Positions 8,616 to 17,638 of a stretch of 64,000 nucleotides of DNA are shown here, piece by piece. The position numbers were made by a program, and so were the translations under genes. The notes under the pieces were generated by a model. That model made no database searches and was not told the DNA's origin. It was given only the letters and a program-made list of their open reading frames with translations. This DNA is from an uncultured Bacteroidales bacterium (lineage in GTDB: Bacteria; Bacteroidota; Bacteroidia; Bacteroidales; Muribaculaceae). The DNA lies in the NCBI GenBank assembly GCA_949289215.1, contig CASENC010000011.1, forward strand, positions 1 through 64,000, read 5' to 3'. How positions within the stretch are numbered: the stretch's first letter is position 1; each line of letters starts with the position of its first letter.

Positions 8616-10849
8616 TGGTTATGTATTGCAAGCATGTAATTTGTGCCGCCATTGCGGCTGCCACGGCGGCCTGTGCAGCGGCTCAGGGCAATGCCGTTGC
8701 CGCCGATTCCACCGATTTCCTTGGCAAGGGGGTACTGCTGCCCGAAGTGGAGAAGGTGGGCAACGCAAGCCGGCGTTCCAATTCCTCGTCGCTCGATGCC
8801 GGGGTGGTGAAGCTCGACAAGGAAAATTTGCTTAATCTGCCCACCATGACTGGCGAGCCCGACATAATCCGCGCCTTTGCCATGCAACCGGGCGTGTCGG
8901 AAGGTGTGGAAGGCTTTTCTGAGCTATATGTGCGCGGCGGGGGGAACGACCAGAACCTGATTTTGCTCAACGGCGTTCCGCTCTACCAAATCAGCCACTT
9001 GGGAGGGTTGTTCTCGTCGTTCAACGTCGAGGTGGTTGACAATGCCACCTTCTACAAACAGGCATTCCCGGCCACATATCGCGGGCGACTGTCGAGCGTG
9101 GTTGACATAACCACGCGCAAGCCCGATTTCCACGAATACCACGGTGCCGCCACGCTGGGGCTTACGGCAGGAATGTTACACCTCACCGGGCCGTTGTTCA
9201 ATGGGGGCAAAACGGCATTCGACGTGTCGGTGCGCCGCTCGTGGTTCGACGTGGTTTCGGCCCCGGCACTTGCCATACTGAATGCCGCCAAGAGCGGCGA
9301 CGACAAGAAGACCATTGCGCGGTATGCGTTTACCGACGTCAATGCCCGCATCGACCACCGCTTTGACCCGGCCAACACGCTCCAGGCCGATTTCTACTGG
9401 GGCAGCGACCTGCTGAAATTTGGCAGCAAGGAGTTCTCGCCCGGCGAGGAGGACAGCTATTTCGAGCAGAACACCGACAAGCTGCGGTGGGGCAACACCA
9501 TGGCCGCACTGTCGTGGCACCACACATATAACAGCTATATGAAATCGACCATCACAGCGGCGTTCACCCGTTACAAATCGACCTACGGCAAGGAGTCGAT
9601 TGACCAAACCGACGACGAGCGCGAGGAGGCCGAGCGCACCGACCGTAACCGCATCGACGACCTGTCGCTCTTTGCCCGGTGGCAATACAAGCGCAACAAC
9701 TATAATTTGCGTTTCGGCTCGTTCTACACGTGGCACAATTTCATGCCGTCGGCGGTGGAATACGAGTCAACCAAGTCGGAGGAGACTACCGCCCGAGAGT
9801 TCTCGGACTACCGCATTCATGCCAATGAAGTGGGTGCGTATGCCGACTTTGCTTGGGAACCAGCCCATTGGTTCGGGGTTGATGCTGGAATGCGCCTGGC
9901 CGCGTTTGACATCTATGACAAGTGGCACACGTCGGTTGAACCGCGCTTGCTGTTGCGCTTCGCTCCGGTAACCGGCTTCAGCATCAAGGCCAATTATGCA
10001 CGCATGGCGCAAGTGGTGCAGCAGGTGAGCGACAGCTACGTGAACCTGCCCACCGACAGCTGGATGCCCATAGGCCGAGGCGAGGACTTGCTGACGAGCG
10101 ACCAGGTGGGTGGCGGACTGTATTACGACACGCCTGGCGGCAACTATTCTGTTGCACTTGAAGGGTACTACAAGTGGCTCGATGGTGTGGCCGAGGTGAA
10201 CGAAGACTATTCCTATGGCTACGACAAGATGCAGAACATACTGTATGGCCGCGGCAACGCCTACGGTGGAGAAATCACCGTGTCGCGCAATGCCGGGCGA
10301 CTTACCGGCAGCGTGAGCTACGCGCTGATGTGGGCCAACCGCCAAATACCGGGTGTCAACGGTGGCAGATGGTATCCGGCAAAATTCGACAACCGCCACA
10401 AGGTGAACATAACACTCAATTACAAGCTAAGCGACCGCATAGAGTTTAACGCCTCGTGGGTGTTTGCCACGGGTAACCGCATGACCGTTCCGGCGGCGAT
10501 GTACCAGGGCATGCAAGATGCCTTTTTCCCGACCACAGAAGCCCCGGCACCCAATAGAGGTTCCTGGGACAACGGGCTGGGGCTTAACTATTACACCAAT
10601 CGCAACAACGTGCGGCTGCCAGCCTATCACAGACTCGACATTAGCGCGTCGTTCACCCGCAGGCTTTCGGGCGGACGCAAAGGGGTGTGGCGCGTGGGCT
10701 TGTACAATGCCTATTGCCACTTCAACCCCATCACCGTGCGCCGCCGCGAGTGGGTGAACTTCAACGGCAATCGCCCCTGGGACGTGTATTACGAGACGTT
10801 CTCCATCTTCCCCGTGATACCCAACGTGTCATACACTTATTACTTCTGA
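8615..10849 (+). CDS. TonB-dependent receptor, partner of DUF4249 protein
   Basis: An outer-membrane gated channel. Residues 1-25 are a signal peptide. A plug domain follows with GEPDIIRAFAMQPGVSEG, the SELYVRGGGNDQNLILLNGVPLY motif (plug hairpin) and FPATYRGRLSSVVDI. The rest is a 22-strand-type barrel ending in an aromatic residue (YTYYF). It lacks the N-terminal carboxypeptidase-regulatory-like domain seen in many such receptors, so at 744 residues it is short. The ATG at 8615 shares one base with the stop of the DUF4249 gene, so coupling is likely; a GTG at 8612 is also possible. Confidence 0.85.
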   Translation: MVMYCKHVICAAIAAATAACAAAQGNAVAADSTDFLGKGVLLPEVEKVGNASRRSNSSSLDAGVVKLDKENLLNLPTMTGEPDIIRAFAMQPGVSEGVEGFSELYVRGGGNDQNLILLNGVPLYQISHLGGLFSSFNVEVVDNATFYKQAFPATYRGRLSSVVDITTRKPDFHEYHGAATLGLTAGMLHLTGPLFNGGKTAFDVSVRRSWFDVVSAPALAILNAAKSGDDKKTIARYAFTDVNARIDHRFDPANTLQADFYWGSDLLKFGSKEFSPGEEDSYFEQNTDKLRWGNTMAALSWHHTYNSYMKSTITAAFTRYKSTYGKESIDQTDDEREEAERTDRNRIDDLSLFARWQYKRNNYNLRFGSFYTWHNFMPSAVEYESTKSEETTAREFSDYRIHANEVGAYADFAWEPAHWFGVDAGMRLAAFDIYDKWHTSVEPRLLLRFAPVTGFSIKANYARMAQVVQQVSDSYVNLPTDSWMPIGRGEDLLTSDQVGGGLYYDTPGGNYSVALEGYYKWLDGVAEVNEDYSYGYDKMQNILYGRGNAYGGEITVSRNAGRLTGSVSYALMWANRQIPGVNGGRWYPAKFDNRHKVNITLNYKLSDRIEFNASWVFATGNRMTVPAAMYQGMQDAFFPTTEAPAPNRGSWDNGLGLNYYTNRNNVRLPAYHRLDISASFTRRLSGGRKGVWRVGLYNAYCHFNPITVRRREWVNFNGNRPWDVYYETFSIFPVIPNVSYTYYF

Positions 10850-11007
10850 ACGCCACGACCGGGCATGATGCGGCGGGCGGCGGTGTAAATTTTATTAAAG
10901 TTTTCGTTAAGTCGCAGAATGTTTGTAATTTCGCATCATGCTTGGCACTGTGCGGCTTGTGCGTGTTGCCGGTTGTGCAAGTGGCTGGCGTTCAAAAACA
11001 TCGGATT

Positions 11008-12600
11008 ATGGTTTACAAATATGATTACCTCGTCATCGGCTCGGGTATTGCCGGGATGAGTTTTGCCCTGAAGGTGGCCGAAACAGGCCGGGTGGCACTG
11101 ATATGCAAGACTACCCTTGAAGAAGCCAACACTTTCCTTGCACAAGGGGGCGTGGCCTCGGTGACTAACACGCTGGTTGATAACTTCGAGAAGCACATCC
11201 GCGACACCATGATTGCGGGCGACTGGCTGAGTGACCCGGCGGCGGTGGAGAAGGTGGTGCGCGAGGCCCCGTCGCAAATCAAGCAGCTGATAAGCTGGGG
11301 CGTGGAGTTCGACAAGAACGAGAAGGGGGAATTCGACTTGCACCGCGAAGGGGGGCACTCGGAGTTCCGCATCTTGCACCACAAGGACAACACCGGCGCC
11401 GAGATACAAGATAGCTTGATACGCGCCTTGAAGTTCCACCCAAACATCGACGTATTTGAAAACCGTTTCGCAGTGGAGATTTGCACACAGCACCATCTGG
11501 GCAAGATTGTCACGCGCCGCACGCCCGACATCACTTGCTACGGTGCCTACATACTTAATTGCGCCACCGGCGAGGTCGATACTTTCCTCTCGAAGGTGAC
11601 GCTGATGGCTACCGGCGGCATAGGAGCGGTTTACCGCAACACCACCAATCCGCTCGTGGCCACCGGCGACGGCATAGCCATGGTGTATCGCGCAAAGGGC
11701 ACGGTGAAGGACATGGAGTTTGTGCAATTCCACCCCACCGCGCTTTACCATCCCGGCGACCGCCCGGCGTTCCTCATCACCGAGGCCATGCGCGGATATG
11801 GCGCAGTGCTGCGCACACGCGACGGCAAGGAGTTCATGCAGAAGTATGACCCGCGCTTGTCGCTCGCACCGCGCGACATAGTGGCCCGCGCCATCGACAA
11901 CGAGATGAAGACCCGTGGCGACGACTTCGTTTACCTTGACGTGACGCACAAGGACCCCGAGGAAACCAAGGAGCATTTCCCCAACATATACCAGAAGTGC
12001 CTGAGCCTGGGCATCGACATCACCAAGGACTACATTCCTGTGGCTCCGGCCGCCCACTACCTGTGCGGAGGCATAAAGGTGGATACCAACGCATGCTCGT
12101 CGATACAGCGTCTGTATGCCGTGGGCGAGTGCTCGTGCACGGGGCTGCACGGCGGCAACCGCCTTGCTTCGAACTCGCTCATCGAGGCCGTGGTGTATGC
12201 CGACGCGGCGGCCAAGCACAGCATGGCCAACATAGGCAACTATACCTACCGCGAAGATATTCCCGAGTGGGACAACCACGGCACGCAGCACCTTGAAGAG
12301 ATGGTGCTTATCACCCAGAGTGCCAAGGAGGTGGGCGAGATAATGAGCACCTACGTGGGCATCGTGCGCAGCGACTTGCGCCTGAAACGGGCATGGAACC
12401 GCCTCGACATACTTTACGAGGAGACCGAGGCCCTGTTCAAGACCAGCAAGGTGTCGCGCGACATTTGCGAGCTGCGCAACATCATCAACGTGGGCTACCT
12501 GATAATGCGACAGGCAATGGAGCGCAAGGAGTCGCGCGGCCTGCACTACACCATCGACTATCCGCCAGTTAAGCGTGACATAAAGGGATTTGAAGAATGA
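11008..12600 (+). CDS. nadB: L-aspartate oxidase
   Basis: Oxidises L-aspartate to iminoaspartate, the first step of de novo NAD synthesis. The ATG at 11008 gives MVYKYDYLVIGSGIAGMSFA, whose GSGIAG is the FAD-binding loop; an upstream in-frame extension has no such character. Other signatures are LAQGGVAS, FVQFHPTALYHPG and the C-terminal EClike segment GLHGGNRLASNSL. The 530-residue length matches the family. nadA and nadC are not in the window. A promoter-like TTTC-20-TAATTTCG ends at 10933. Confidence 0.95.
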   Translation: MVYKYDYLVIGSGIAGMSFALKVAETGRVALICKTTLEEANTFLAQGGVASVTNTLVDNFEKHIRDTMIAGDWLSDPAAVEKVVREAPSQIKQLISWGVEFDKNEKGEFDLHREGGHSEFRILHHKDNTGAEIQDSLIRALKFHPNIDVFENRFAVEICTQHHLGKIVTRRTPDITCYGAYILNCATGEVDTFLSKVTLMATGGIGAVYRNTTNPLVATGDGIAMVYRAKGTVKDMEFVQFHPTALYHPGDRPAFLITEAMRGYGAVLRTRDGKEFMQKYDPRLSLAPRDIVARAIDNEMKTRGDDFVYLDVTHKDPEETKEHFPNIYQKCLSLGIDITKDYIPVAPAAHYLCGGIKVDTNACSSIQRLYAVGECSCTGLHGGNRLASNSLIEAVVYADAAAKHSMANIGNYTYREDIPEWDNHGTQHLEEMVLITQSAKEVGEIMSTYVGIVRSDLRLKRAWNRLDILYEETEALFKTSKVSRDICELRNIINVGYLIMRQAMERKESRGLHYTIDYPPVKRDIKGFEE

Positions 12601-13112
12601 AATACCGCGACGAAATTGACAAATGCTACGGCGTGGCAGGGATGGCCTTGGGCCTGTCCCTGTTTAACGCCGAAGACAAGTTTACAGGCATAACGCTCGA
12701 CGGCGAAGACGGATTTGACTGCATAAGTTTCACACCCGAATATTATGTGTTCTATAACCCGTCGCTGCCTGCAAAAATGTCATGGCACAATATGCTCAAC
12801 AATTTCCACTTGTCGATGGCTCTTACCATGGCCGACGGCATTTGCCGCCACGTGGTTGGCGACCACAAGGAGATTGACCACCAACTCAAGCACCGCCTTT
12901 ACAAAATCTCGTGCGACGAAGGGAGAGAACTTTGCCAACTCGAAGCCGATGAAGTGCAAGAGGTGTTCAATGAATATTTTTCCTACTTGTCGCAAGTATT
13001 TAACAACAAAACGGTAAGGCGTGTCATAAAATCGATACGTGACGAACTTATCAATTCCCGTGCAATCGGCAGGCTTGAATTGCTCGATATGCTTGCACCA
13101 CTGCGCCATTGA
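12597..13112 (+). CDS. Unknown protein coupled to nadB
   Basis: A 171-residue soluble protein that I do not recognise. It has no signal peptide or membrane segment. Its ATG overlaps the nadB stop (ATGA), so it is probably made with NadB. Visible traits are a central FTPEYYVFYNPSLPAKMSW stretch (short, aromatic), a helical middle (NMLNNFHLSMALTMADGICR) and a mostly helical C-terminus. Four cysteines are scattered without a clear metal motif. A link to NAD synthesis is possible from position alone. Confidence 0.6.
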   Translation: MKYRDEIDKCYGVAGMALGLSLFNAEDKFTGITLDGEDGFDCISFTPEYYVFYNPSLPAKMSWHNMLNNFHLSMALTMADGICRHVVGDHKEIDHQLKHRLYKISCDEGRELCQLEADEVQEVFNEYFSYLSQVFNNKTVRRVIKSIRDELINSRAIGRLELLDMLAPLRH

Positions 13113-13127
13113 TCCCTTGCCATCCCT

Positions 13128-14372
13128 ATGAAGATAGCCCTCGTAAACCGTAGCGACTCCACCGGAGGAGCGGCAGTTGTCACCCACAGGCTCATGCAAG
13201 CCTTGCGAGCCGAAGGTGTGGATGCGCGTATGCTCGTGCTTGAGAAACTAACCGACGACCCATATGTGATTTCTTGCACCAACCCGTTAATCGACAAATA
13301 TAATTTCATATCGGAACGGTGGAATATATTCCTGCGCAACGGATTTTCCCGAAAAAATCTGTTCAAGGCCGATATCGCAAATCATGGGCGCAACATAGCA
13401 TCGCATAGATGGGTACGCGAAGCCGACGTGGTTATGCTCAACTGGATAAACCAGGGATTTTTGTCGCTTAAATCGATAGCCCGGCTGTGCGATACGGGAA
13501 AACCCGTAATCTGGACCATGCACGATATGTGGCCCATGACAGGCTTGTGCCATCATGCCCTGCATTGCGACGGCTACCGGCACGTGTGCCGCGGCTGCCA
13601 ATTCCTCGACAGCATAAAAGTGGACTTGTCAACATCGGTGCAATCACAGAAAAACAAGCTTTACACGCTGCACCCCGACATACGGTTTGTGGCCGTTAGC
13701 AACTGGCTTGCCAAGTGCGCCCGTGAAAGCCGCCTGCTGCATAATATGGCCGTAGAAGTGATACCAAATGCCATCGATGTGGAGCAGTTCAAGTGGGAAC
13801 GCCAGCATGGCGGCAGCCTTGGCATCGGCGAGGGCAAGACGGTTATCGTGATGGGTGCGGCGCGGCTCGACGACAGCATAAAGGGCTTCGACTTGCTTAT
13901 CGATGCCACCGGGCATTTGCGCAAAGCCTACCCTCAAATTGCCGACCGCCTGCACATTGTGCTCTTCGGCGATATTCGCGACCGCTCGCTGCTCGACCGG
14001 CTGGAGCTGCCTTATACCTACGTGGACACAATTAAAGGCATTGACAAACTGACGGACATATATACACAAGCCGACATTGTGCTTTCCACATCTCGTTTCG
14101 AGACATTGCCCGGAACGCTCATCGAAGGTATGGCTTGCGGCTGTACAGCCGTATCATTTGGCGCAGGAGGACAAAGCGACATCATCGACCACCTTGCCAC
14201 AGGTTACATAGCACCAGAAGTGGAACCCGAGGCAATAGCCGCAGGCATAGCATGGGCTGCCTCGGCCACCATCGACCGCAGCAACCAACACCGTGCCATG
14301 GCCGACAAATTTGCAGCCCCCACAGTAGCCCGCCGATACATAGAATTGTGTGAAAATCTTTTGAACAAATAA
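13128..14372 (+). CDS. Glycosyltransferase family 4
   Basis: A 414-residue GT-B glycosyltransferase. The N-terminus MKIALVNRSDSTGGAAVVTHRL is the usual acceptor-domain start with a glycine-rich loop. EVIPNAIDVEQF marks the domain junction near residue 210, and SRFETLPGTLIEGMACG near 325 carries the E-x7-E donor-binding motif. A cysteine cluster in the middle (LCHHALHCDGYRHVCRGCQF) is seen in some Bacteroidales members that act on capsule or O-antigen. It follows the nadB pair by 15 bases. Donor and acceptor are unknown. Confidence 0.85.
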   Translation: MKIALVNRSDSTGGAAVVTHRLMQALRAEGVDARMLVLEKLTDDPYVISCTNPLIDKYNFISERWNIFLRNGFSRKNLFKADIANHGRNIASHRWVREADVVMLNWINQGFLSLKSIARLCDTGKPVIWTMHDMWPMTGLCHHALHCDGYRHVCRGCQFLDSIKVDLSTSVQSQKNKLYTLHPDIRFVAVSNWLAKCARESRLLHNMAVEVIPNAIDVEQFKWERQHGGSLGIGEGKTVIVMGAARLDDSIKGFDLLIDATGHLRKAYPQIADRLHIVLFGDIRDRSLLDRLELPYTYVDTIKGIDKLTDIYTQADIVLSTSRFETLPGTLIEGMACGCTAVSFGAGGQSDIIDHLATGYIAPEVEPEAIAAGIAWAASATIDRSNQHRAMADKFAAPTVARRYIELCENLLNK

Positions 14373-14441
14373 CAAGTCATATTGCATCGTTACAATATTC
14401 ACATTTCAACTTTGATTCAAATTCATTAACAAATAAAAATT

Positions 14442-15221
14442 ATGCAGACAGTTTTGTTTCACGAAACAATTTTCGGTCCTATCCACAGCCGACGCTTGGG
14501 CACTTCGCTGGGCGTTAACTTGATGCCGCTCGACGGGAAGGTGTGTTCATTTGACTGCCTTTATTGCGAAGCCGGTTATAATGCGCAAGGACAAGGCACT
14601 ACCGGCATTCCTCGCCGCGAACAAGTGAAAAAGCAACTTTCGGCAAAATTAAAGCAATTGAAAGAAGAAGGGACAAATATCGATGTGATTACTTTCTCGG
14701 GCAACGGCGAACCCACATTGCACCCCGAATTTAAAGCCATCGTGCACGATGTGATTACACAACGCAACCATTATTTCCCCGATGCCAAAGTGTGCGTGCT
14801 GAGCAATGCCACCATGGCCGGTCGCCCGCATGTGGCCGAGGCTCTGCGCATGGTTGACCGCAACATCCTGAAGCTCGACAGTGCCATTTACGGCACGTTT
14901 AAGCGGCTAAACCGTCCGGTGTCGGCGAATGTATTACCCGAAGGGATAATCGACGACCTGAAGCAATTTGAAGGCCGGTGCATCGTGCAGACGATGATGG
15001 TACGTGGCGAGCATGACGGCGAAACCATCGACAACACCACCGACAAGGAGATAGAAGCCCTCATATCCGCCTATCTTGAAATACAGCCCCAGGAAGTGAT
15101 GTTATATACAATCGACCGTCAAACTCCCGAACAAAGTTTGCAGAAGATTTCGCCCGAAGAACTTGCAGCAATTGCCGCCCGCATCGAGGCTGCCGGTATC
15201 AAAGTTCAGGTAAATTCATAA
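14442..15221 (+). CDS. Radical SAM protein
   Basis: A 259-residue radical S-adenosylmethionine enzyme. The iron-sulfur ligands are C35, C39 and C42 in CSFDCLYCEAG, and the start VFGPIHSRRLG-like segment (IFGPIHSRRLGTSLGVN) is typical of a widespread anaerobe subfamily. TFSGNGEPTLHPEF is the usual glycine-rich and product-binding region. No substrate is known for this subfamily as far as I know. It stands alone. Confidence 0.82.
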   Translation: MQTVLFHETIFGPIHSRRLGTSLGVNLMPLDGKVCSFDCLYCEAGYNAQGQGTTGIPRREQVKKQLSAKLKQLKEEGTNIDVITFSGNGEPTLHPEFKAIVHDVITQRNHYFPDAKVCVLSNATMAGRPHVAEALRMVDRNILKLDSAIYGTFKRLNRPVSANVLPEGIIDDLKQFEGRCIVQTMMVRGEHDGETIDNTTDKEIEALISAYLEIQPQEVMLYTIDRQTPEQSLQKISPEELAAIAARIEAAGIKVQVNS

Positions 15222-15236
15222 ATATTCTTATAAAAG

Positions 15237-15268
15237 TGTGACAGTTAGCAACAAATTTAGTATGTTTG
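15237..15268 (+). promoter_or_regulatory. Promoter of the CNNM/CBS protein gene
   Basis: TGTG at 15237-15240, 20 bases, then TATGTTTG at 15261-15268, an exact -7 box. The ATG follows after 25 bases, which supports the start at 15294. Confidence 0.5.
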
Positions 15269-15293
15269 CACTCAGAACTGTTTGAGCTTATAT

Positions 15294-16631
15294 ATGGAAT
15301 TTCTAATTATTCTGTTTTTATTGTTACTGAACGGCATTTTTGCCATGTATGAAATAGCCTTAGTGTCATCGAGTAAAATACGCTTGGAAACACTGTCCGA
15401 AAAAGGAAGCAAAAAAGCCAAAAGAGTAATAAAGCAACGCGAAGAATCCGAAAAATTCTTATCTACAATACAGATTGGCATTACATTGATTGGTATCGTG
15501 TCGGGTGCGTATGGTGGTACGAGCATTGCCGACGACCTTGTGCCGTTATTTGAAATGATACCCGGCGTGAATGCCGTTTATGCAGGGCACTTGGCAATGG
15601 TGACAGTGGTTGTCGTAATTACCTACCTGTCGATTGTCATAGGTGAACTTGTGCCAAAGTCGATAGCGCTTTCCGACCCCGAGCGGTATGCGGCAAAGTT
15701 CAGCGGCTTGATGCAGATGATTTCGGTCATCGCTTACCCGTTTGTGTGCCTATTGAGCATTTCCACCAAGTTCCTGAACAAATTGATAGGCATGAAGCCC
15801 GAGGAGCGGCAGATGACGCAAGACGAGCTGAAGATGATACTCAACCAAAGTTCGGAACAGGGGGTAATAGACCAGGAGGAAAATGAAATGCTGCGCGACG
15901 TGTTCCGTTTTTCGGACAAACGGGCCAACGACCTGATGACACCACGTCGCGACATCATTGCCCTTCATATCACCGACACTCCCGAGGAGGTGCTTACTAC
16001 CATCAAAGAAGAACATTTCAGCAAATACCTGTTGGTTGACGAAGATCTTGACCAGATAATAGGCGTGGTTTCAGTCAAGGACATAATACTCATGATAGGC
16101 AGCGAGGAGCGCAAATTTGACTTGCGCAGCATAGCACAGCCCGCCCAACTGGTACCTGAAAGCCTTTCGGCAAAGAAGGTGCTTGAAGTATTCAAAAAGA
16201 CCAAAGACAAATTTGCCGTGGTAATCAATGAATTTGGCAACACCGAAGGTATAATCACACTGCACGACTTGTCGGAGAGCATATTCGGCGACATACTCGA
16301 AGAAAACGAAGAAGACGAGGAAGAAATCGTGGAACGCCAAGACGGCTCGTTGCTTGTGGATGGTTCAATGAATCTTGAAGACTTCATGGACACAATGGGT
16401 ATAACCGACTTCGACGACCTGAAAGAAGAGGATTTTACCACACTGAGCGGCATGGCAATGTTCCTAATTGGCGGTGTACCCAAAGCCGGCGACAAATTCA
16501 GCTATCAAAACCTTGATTTTGAAATCATGGACACCGACCGCGGACGCGTTGACAAATTGCTCGTAATCAAAAACAACAAAGACAGCGAAGAAAACACAAC
16601 CGACGAAAGCCGCTCGCAGGAAGAAGACTAA
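15294..16631 (+). CDS. CNNM/CorC-type membrane protein with CBS pair
   Basis: A 445-residue inner-membrane protein of the CNNM family (often named hemolysin or HlyC/CorC), linked to magnesium or other cation export. About residues 1-150 are the DUF21 transmembrane part (MEFLIILFLLLLNGIFAMYE, later ITYLSIVIGELVPKSIAL). A CBS pair follows (MTPRRDIIALHI, IIGVVSVKDIILMI, VVINEFGNTEGIITLHDL). The C-terminal 80 residues form a CorC/HlyC domain. I took the ATG at 15294, which begins directly with a membrane helix. Confidence 0.88.
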   Translation: MEFLIILFLLLLNGIFAMYEIALVSSSKIRLETLSEKGSKKAKRVIKQREESEKFLSTIQIGITLIGIVSGAYGGTSIADDLVPLFEMIPGVNAVYAGHLAMVTVVVVITYLSIVIGELVPKSIALSDPERYAAKFSGLMQMISVIAYPFVCLLSISTKFLNKLIGMKPEERQMTQDELKMILNQSSEQGVIDQEENEMLRDVFRFSDKRANDLMTPRRDIIALHITDTPEEVLTTIKEEHFSKYLLVDEDLDQIIGVVSVKDIILMIGSEERKFDLRSIAQPAQLVPESLSAKKVLEVFKKTKDKFAVVINEFGNTEGIITLHDLSESIFGDILEENEEDEEEIVERQDGSLLVDGSMNLEDFMDTMGITDFDDLKEEDFTTLSGMAMFLIGGVPKAGDKFSYQNLDFEIMDTDRGRVDKLLVIKNNKDSEENTTDESRSQEED

Positions 16632-16664
16632 TCCCGCCTCACAAAGCGGCATGCAGAAAAGTTG

Positions 16665-16696
16665 GGGTGTGTCAGAATTTACATTCTGACACACCC
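16665..16696. repeat. Short hairpin, minimal form of the next element
   Basis: GGGTGTGTCAGAAT and its exact reverse complement flank the loop TTAC. The arm sequence matches the ends of the larger element at 16739-17025 (TGTGTCAAAATG), so it looks like the two ends joined without the core. It may also stop transcription of the CNNM gene, though no long T run follows. Confidence 0.75.
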
Positions 16697-16738
16697 TCAA
16701 TCTTTATGATGTCTAATTTATGGGTACGATGTAGTCAA

Positions 16739-17025
16739 GGGGTGTGTCAAAATGTAAATTAAAGGAGGGGGGCGGCAAAGCCGTCCAATCTGCGTTAACC
16801 GGCGGCGCAGTAACCGCCGAGTGGCGGGTCGCAAGCCGTCGGCATGACTATACATCAACAAACTCGGCCTCAAAGAGGTCGAACATAGTGAGTTGTGATA
16901 CATTCGACCTCTTTTGAGGCCGTTCCAAATATGAAGGTTTCTTGCTCCGACGGTTCGGCTTTGCCTCACACATCGGTTACCTCAAATTGGGCGGCTTTGC
17001 CGCCTAATCTGCATTTTGACACATC
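16739..17025. repeat. Nested inverted-repeat element, about 287 bp
   Basis: The ends are inverted repeats: TGTGTCAAAATG at 16743-16754 and its complement at 17012-17023. Next inside, both arms carry GGCGGCAAAGCCG, itself a small hairpin, followed by TCCAAT or CCCAAT. The core has a long stem (GGCCTCAAAGAGGTCGAA at 16866-16883 with its near-complement ending at 16921). No protein is evident. It has the form of a miniature mobile element or a repeated structured RNA. Confidence 0.75.
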
Positions 17026-17064
17026 TTCTTGATAAATCAATTAATTTCCATGTGATACGGTTTC

Positions 17065-17088
17065 AGACGCGATGAATCGCGTCTCTAC
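17065..17088. repeat. Partial copy of the 28-bp palindrome
   Basis: AGACGCGAT, two spacer bases, then ATCGCGTCTCTAC. It matches the palindrome at 946-973 but has lost the left GTAG and gained a change in the centre. Confidence 0.75.
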
Positions 17089-17210
17089 ATTTACATTGGT
17101 TAGGAGACTTCTTGACTCTTGTACGTTAGTTCAGGGTGACACGCCGGCGAAGCCAGTAGAATAAGGCTGCACTTAAGTTTATCGGCGACTTTTTTGCGCA
17201 GACAATCGGG

Positions 17211-17254
17211 CACAAAAATGCGAAACGACTTGTTACACAAGTAAGCCGTTTCGC
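17211..17254 (-). terminator. Terminator of the secG operon
   Basis: A hairpin at 17220-17254 with outer stem GCGAAACG/CGTTTCGC and inner ACTTGT/ACAAGT. The minus strand then reads ATTTTTGTG (17211-17219). It lies 31 bases past the secG stop. Confidence 0.75.
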
Positions 17255-17284
17255 TATATGTGTTTTATGTATAGTTTGCCGTTG

Positions 17285-17635
17285 TTATTTTGCAGAATCT
17301 GCCTGAGTAGTGGTAGTGGTGGCAGCTGCTTCGGGAGTGGCAAACGGGGTGGCTTTCTGTTGAGGAGCTTCTTGTTCGGTGGTTACACGCGATTGGCGGC
17401 CTTGTACAAGGTTTTGCGGAGCCAGGAATGATGTAATGATGCTGAGCACGCATATTACAATAGCAAGTGTCCAAGTAGCTTTCTCCACAAAATCGGTGGT
17501 CTTGCGCACACCCATAATTTGATTGGAACTTGAGAAATTAGAAGCCAAACCTCCACCTTTTGATTTTTGGATTAACACCACTCCAATCAAAAGGAGAGAA
17601 GCCAATAAAATCAGGATAGTTAAAAAAGCGTACAT
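17285..17635 (-). CDS. secG: Preprotein translocase subunit SecG
   Basis: A small inner-membrane subunit of the SecYEG channel. Two membrane helices are visible, residues 3-22 (AFLTILILLASLLLIGVVLI) and about 53-70. Between them lies the family's QKSKGGGLASNFSSSN loop and a GVRKTTDFVEKATW segment. A Thr/Ala/Pro-rich tail makes it 116 residues, longer than the E. coli protein. It is the last gene of a five-gene operon. Confidence 0.93.
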   Translation of the reverse strand: MYAFLTILILLASLLLIGVVLIQKSKGGGLASNFSSSNQIMGVRKTTDFVEKATWTLAIVICVLSIITSFLAPQNLVQGRQSRVTTEQEAPQQKATPFATPEAAATTTTTQADSAK

Positions 17636-17638
17636 AAT

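Larger units (their letters stand above)
16632..17284. other. Repeat-filled intergenic region
   Basis: About 650 bases between the convergent CNNM gene and secG. It holds a 32-bp hairpin (16665-16696), a larger nested inverted-repeat element (16739-17025), a partial 28-bp palindrome (17065-17088) and the secG terminator (17211-17254). I see no convincing gene; an 83-codon minus-strand frame spans the inverted repeats. Confidence 0.7.

Noticed and set aside
10850-11007. Longer nadB start
   Set aside because: The extension lacks the FAD loop context and crosses the likely promoter at 10926-10933.
10936-12546. Long minus-strand frame opposite nadB
   Set aside because: It mirrors the nadB codons, has no family features and conflicts with a certain gene.
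16718-16969. 83-codon minus-strand frame in the inverted-repeat element
   Set aside because: Arg/Leu-rich translation of a structured repeat, with no start signal or family.
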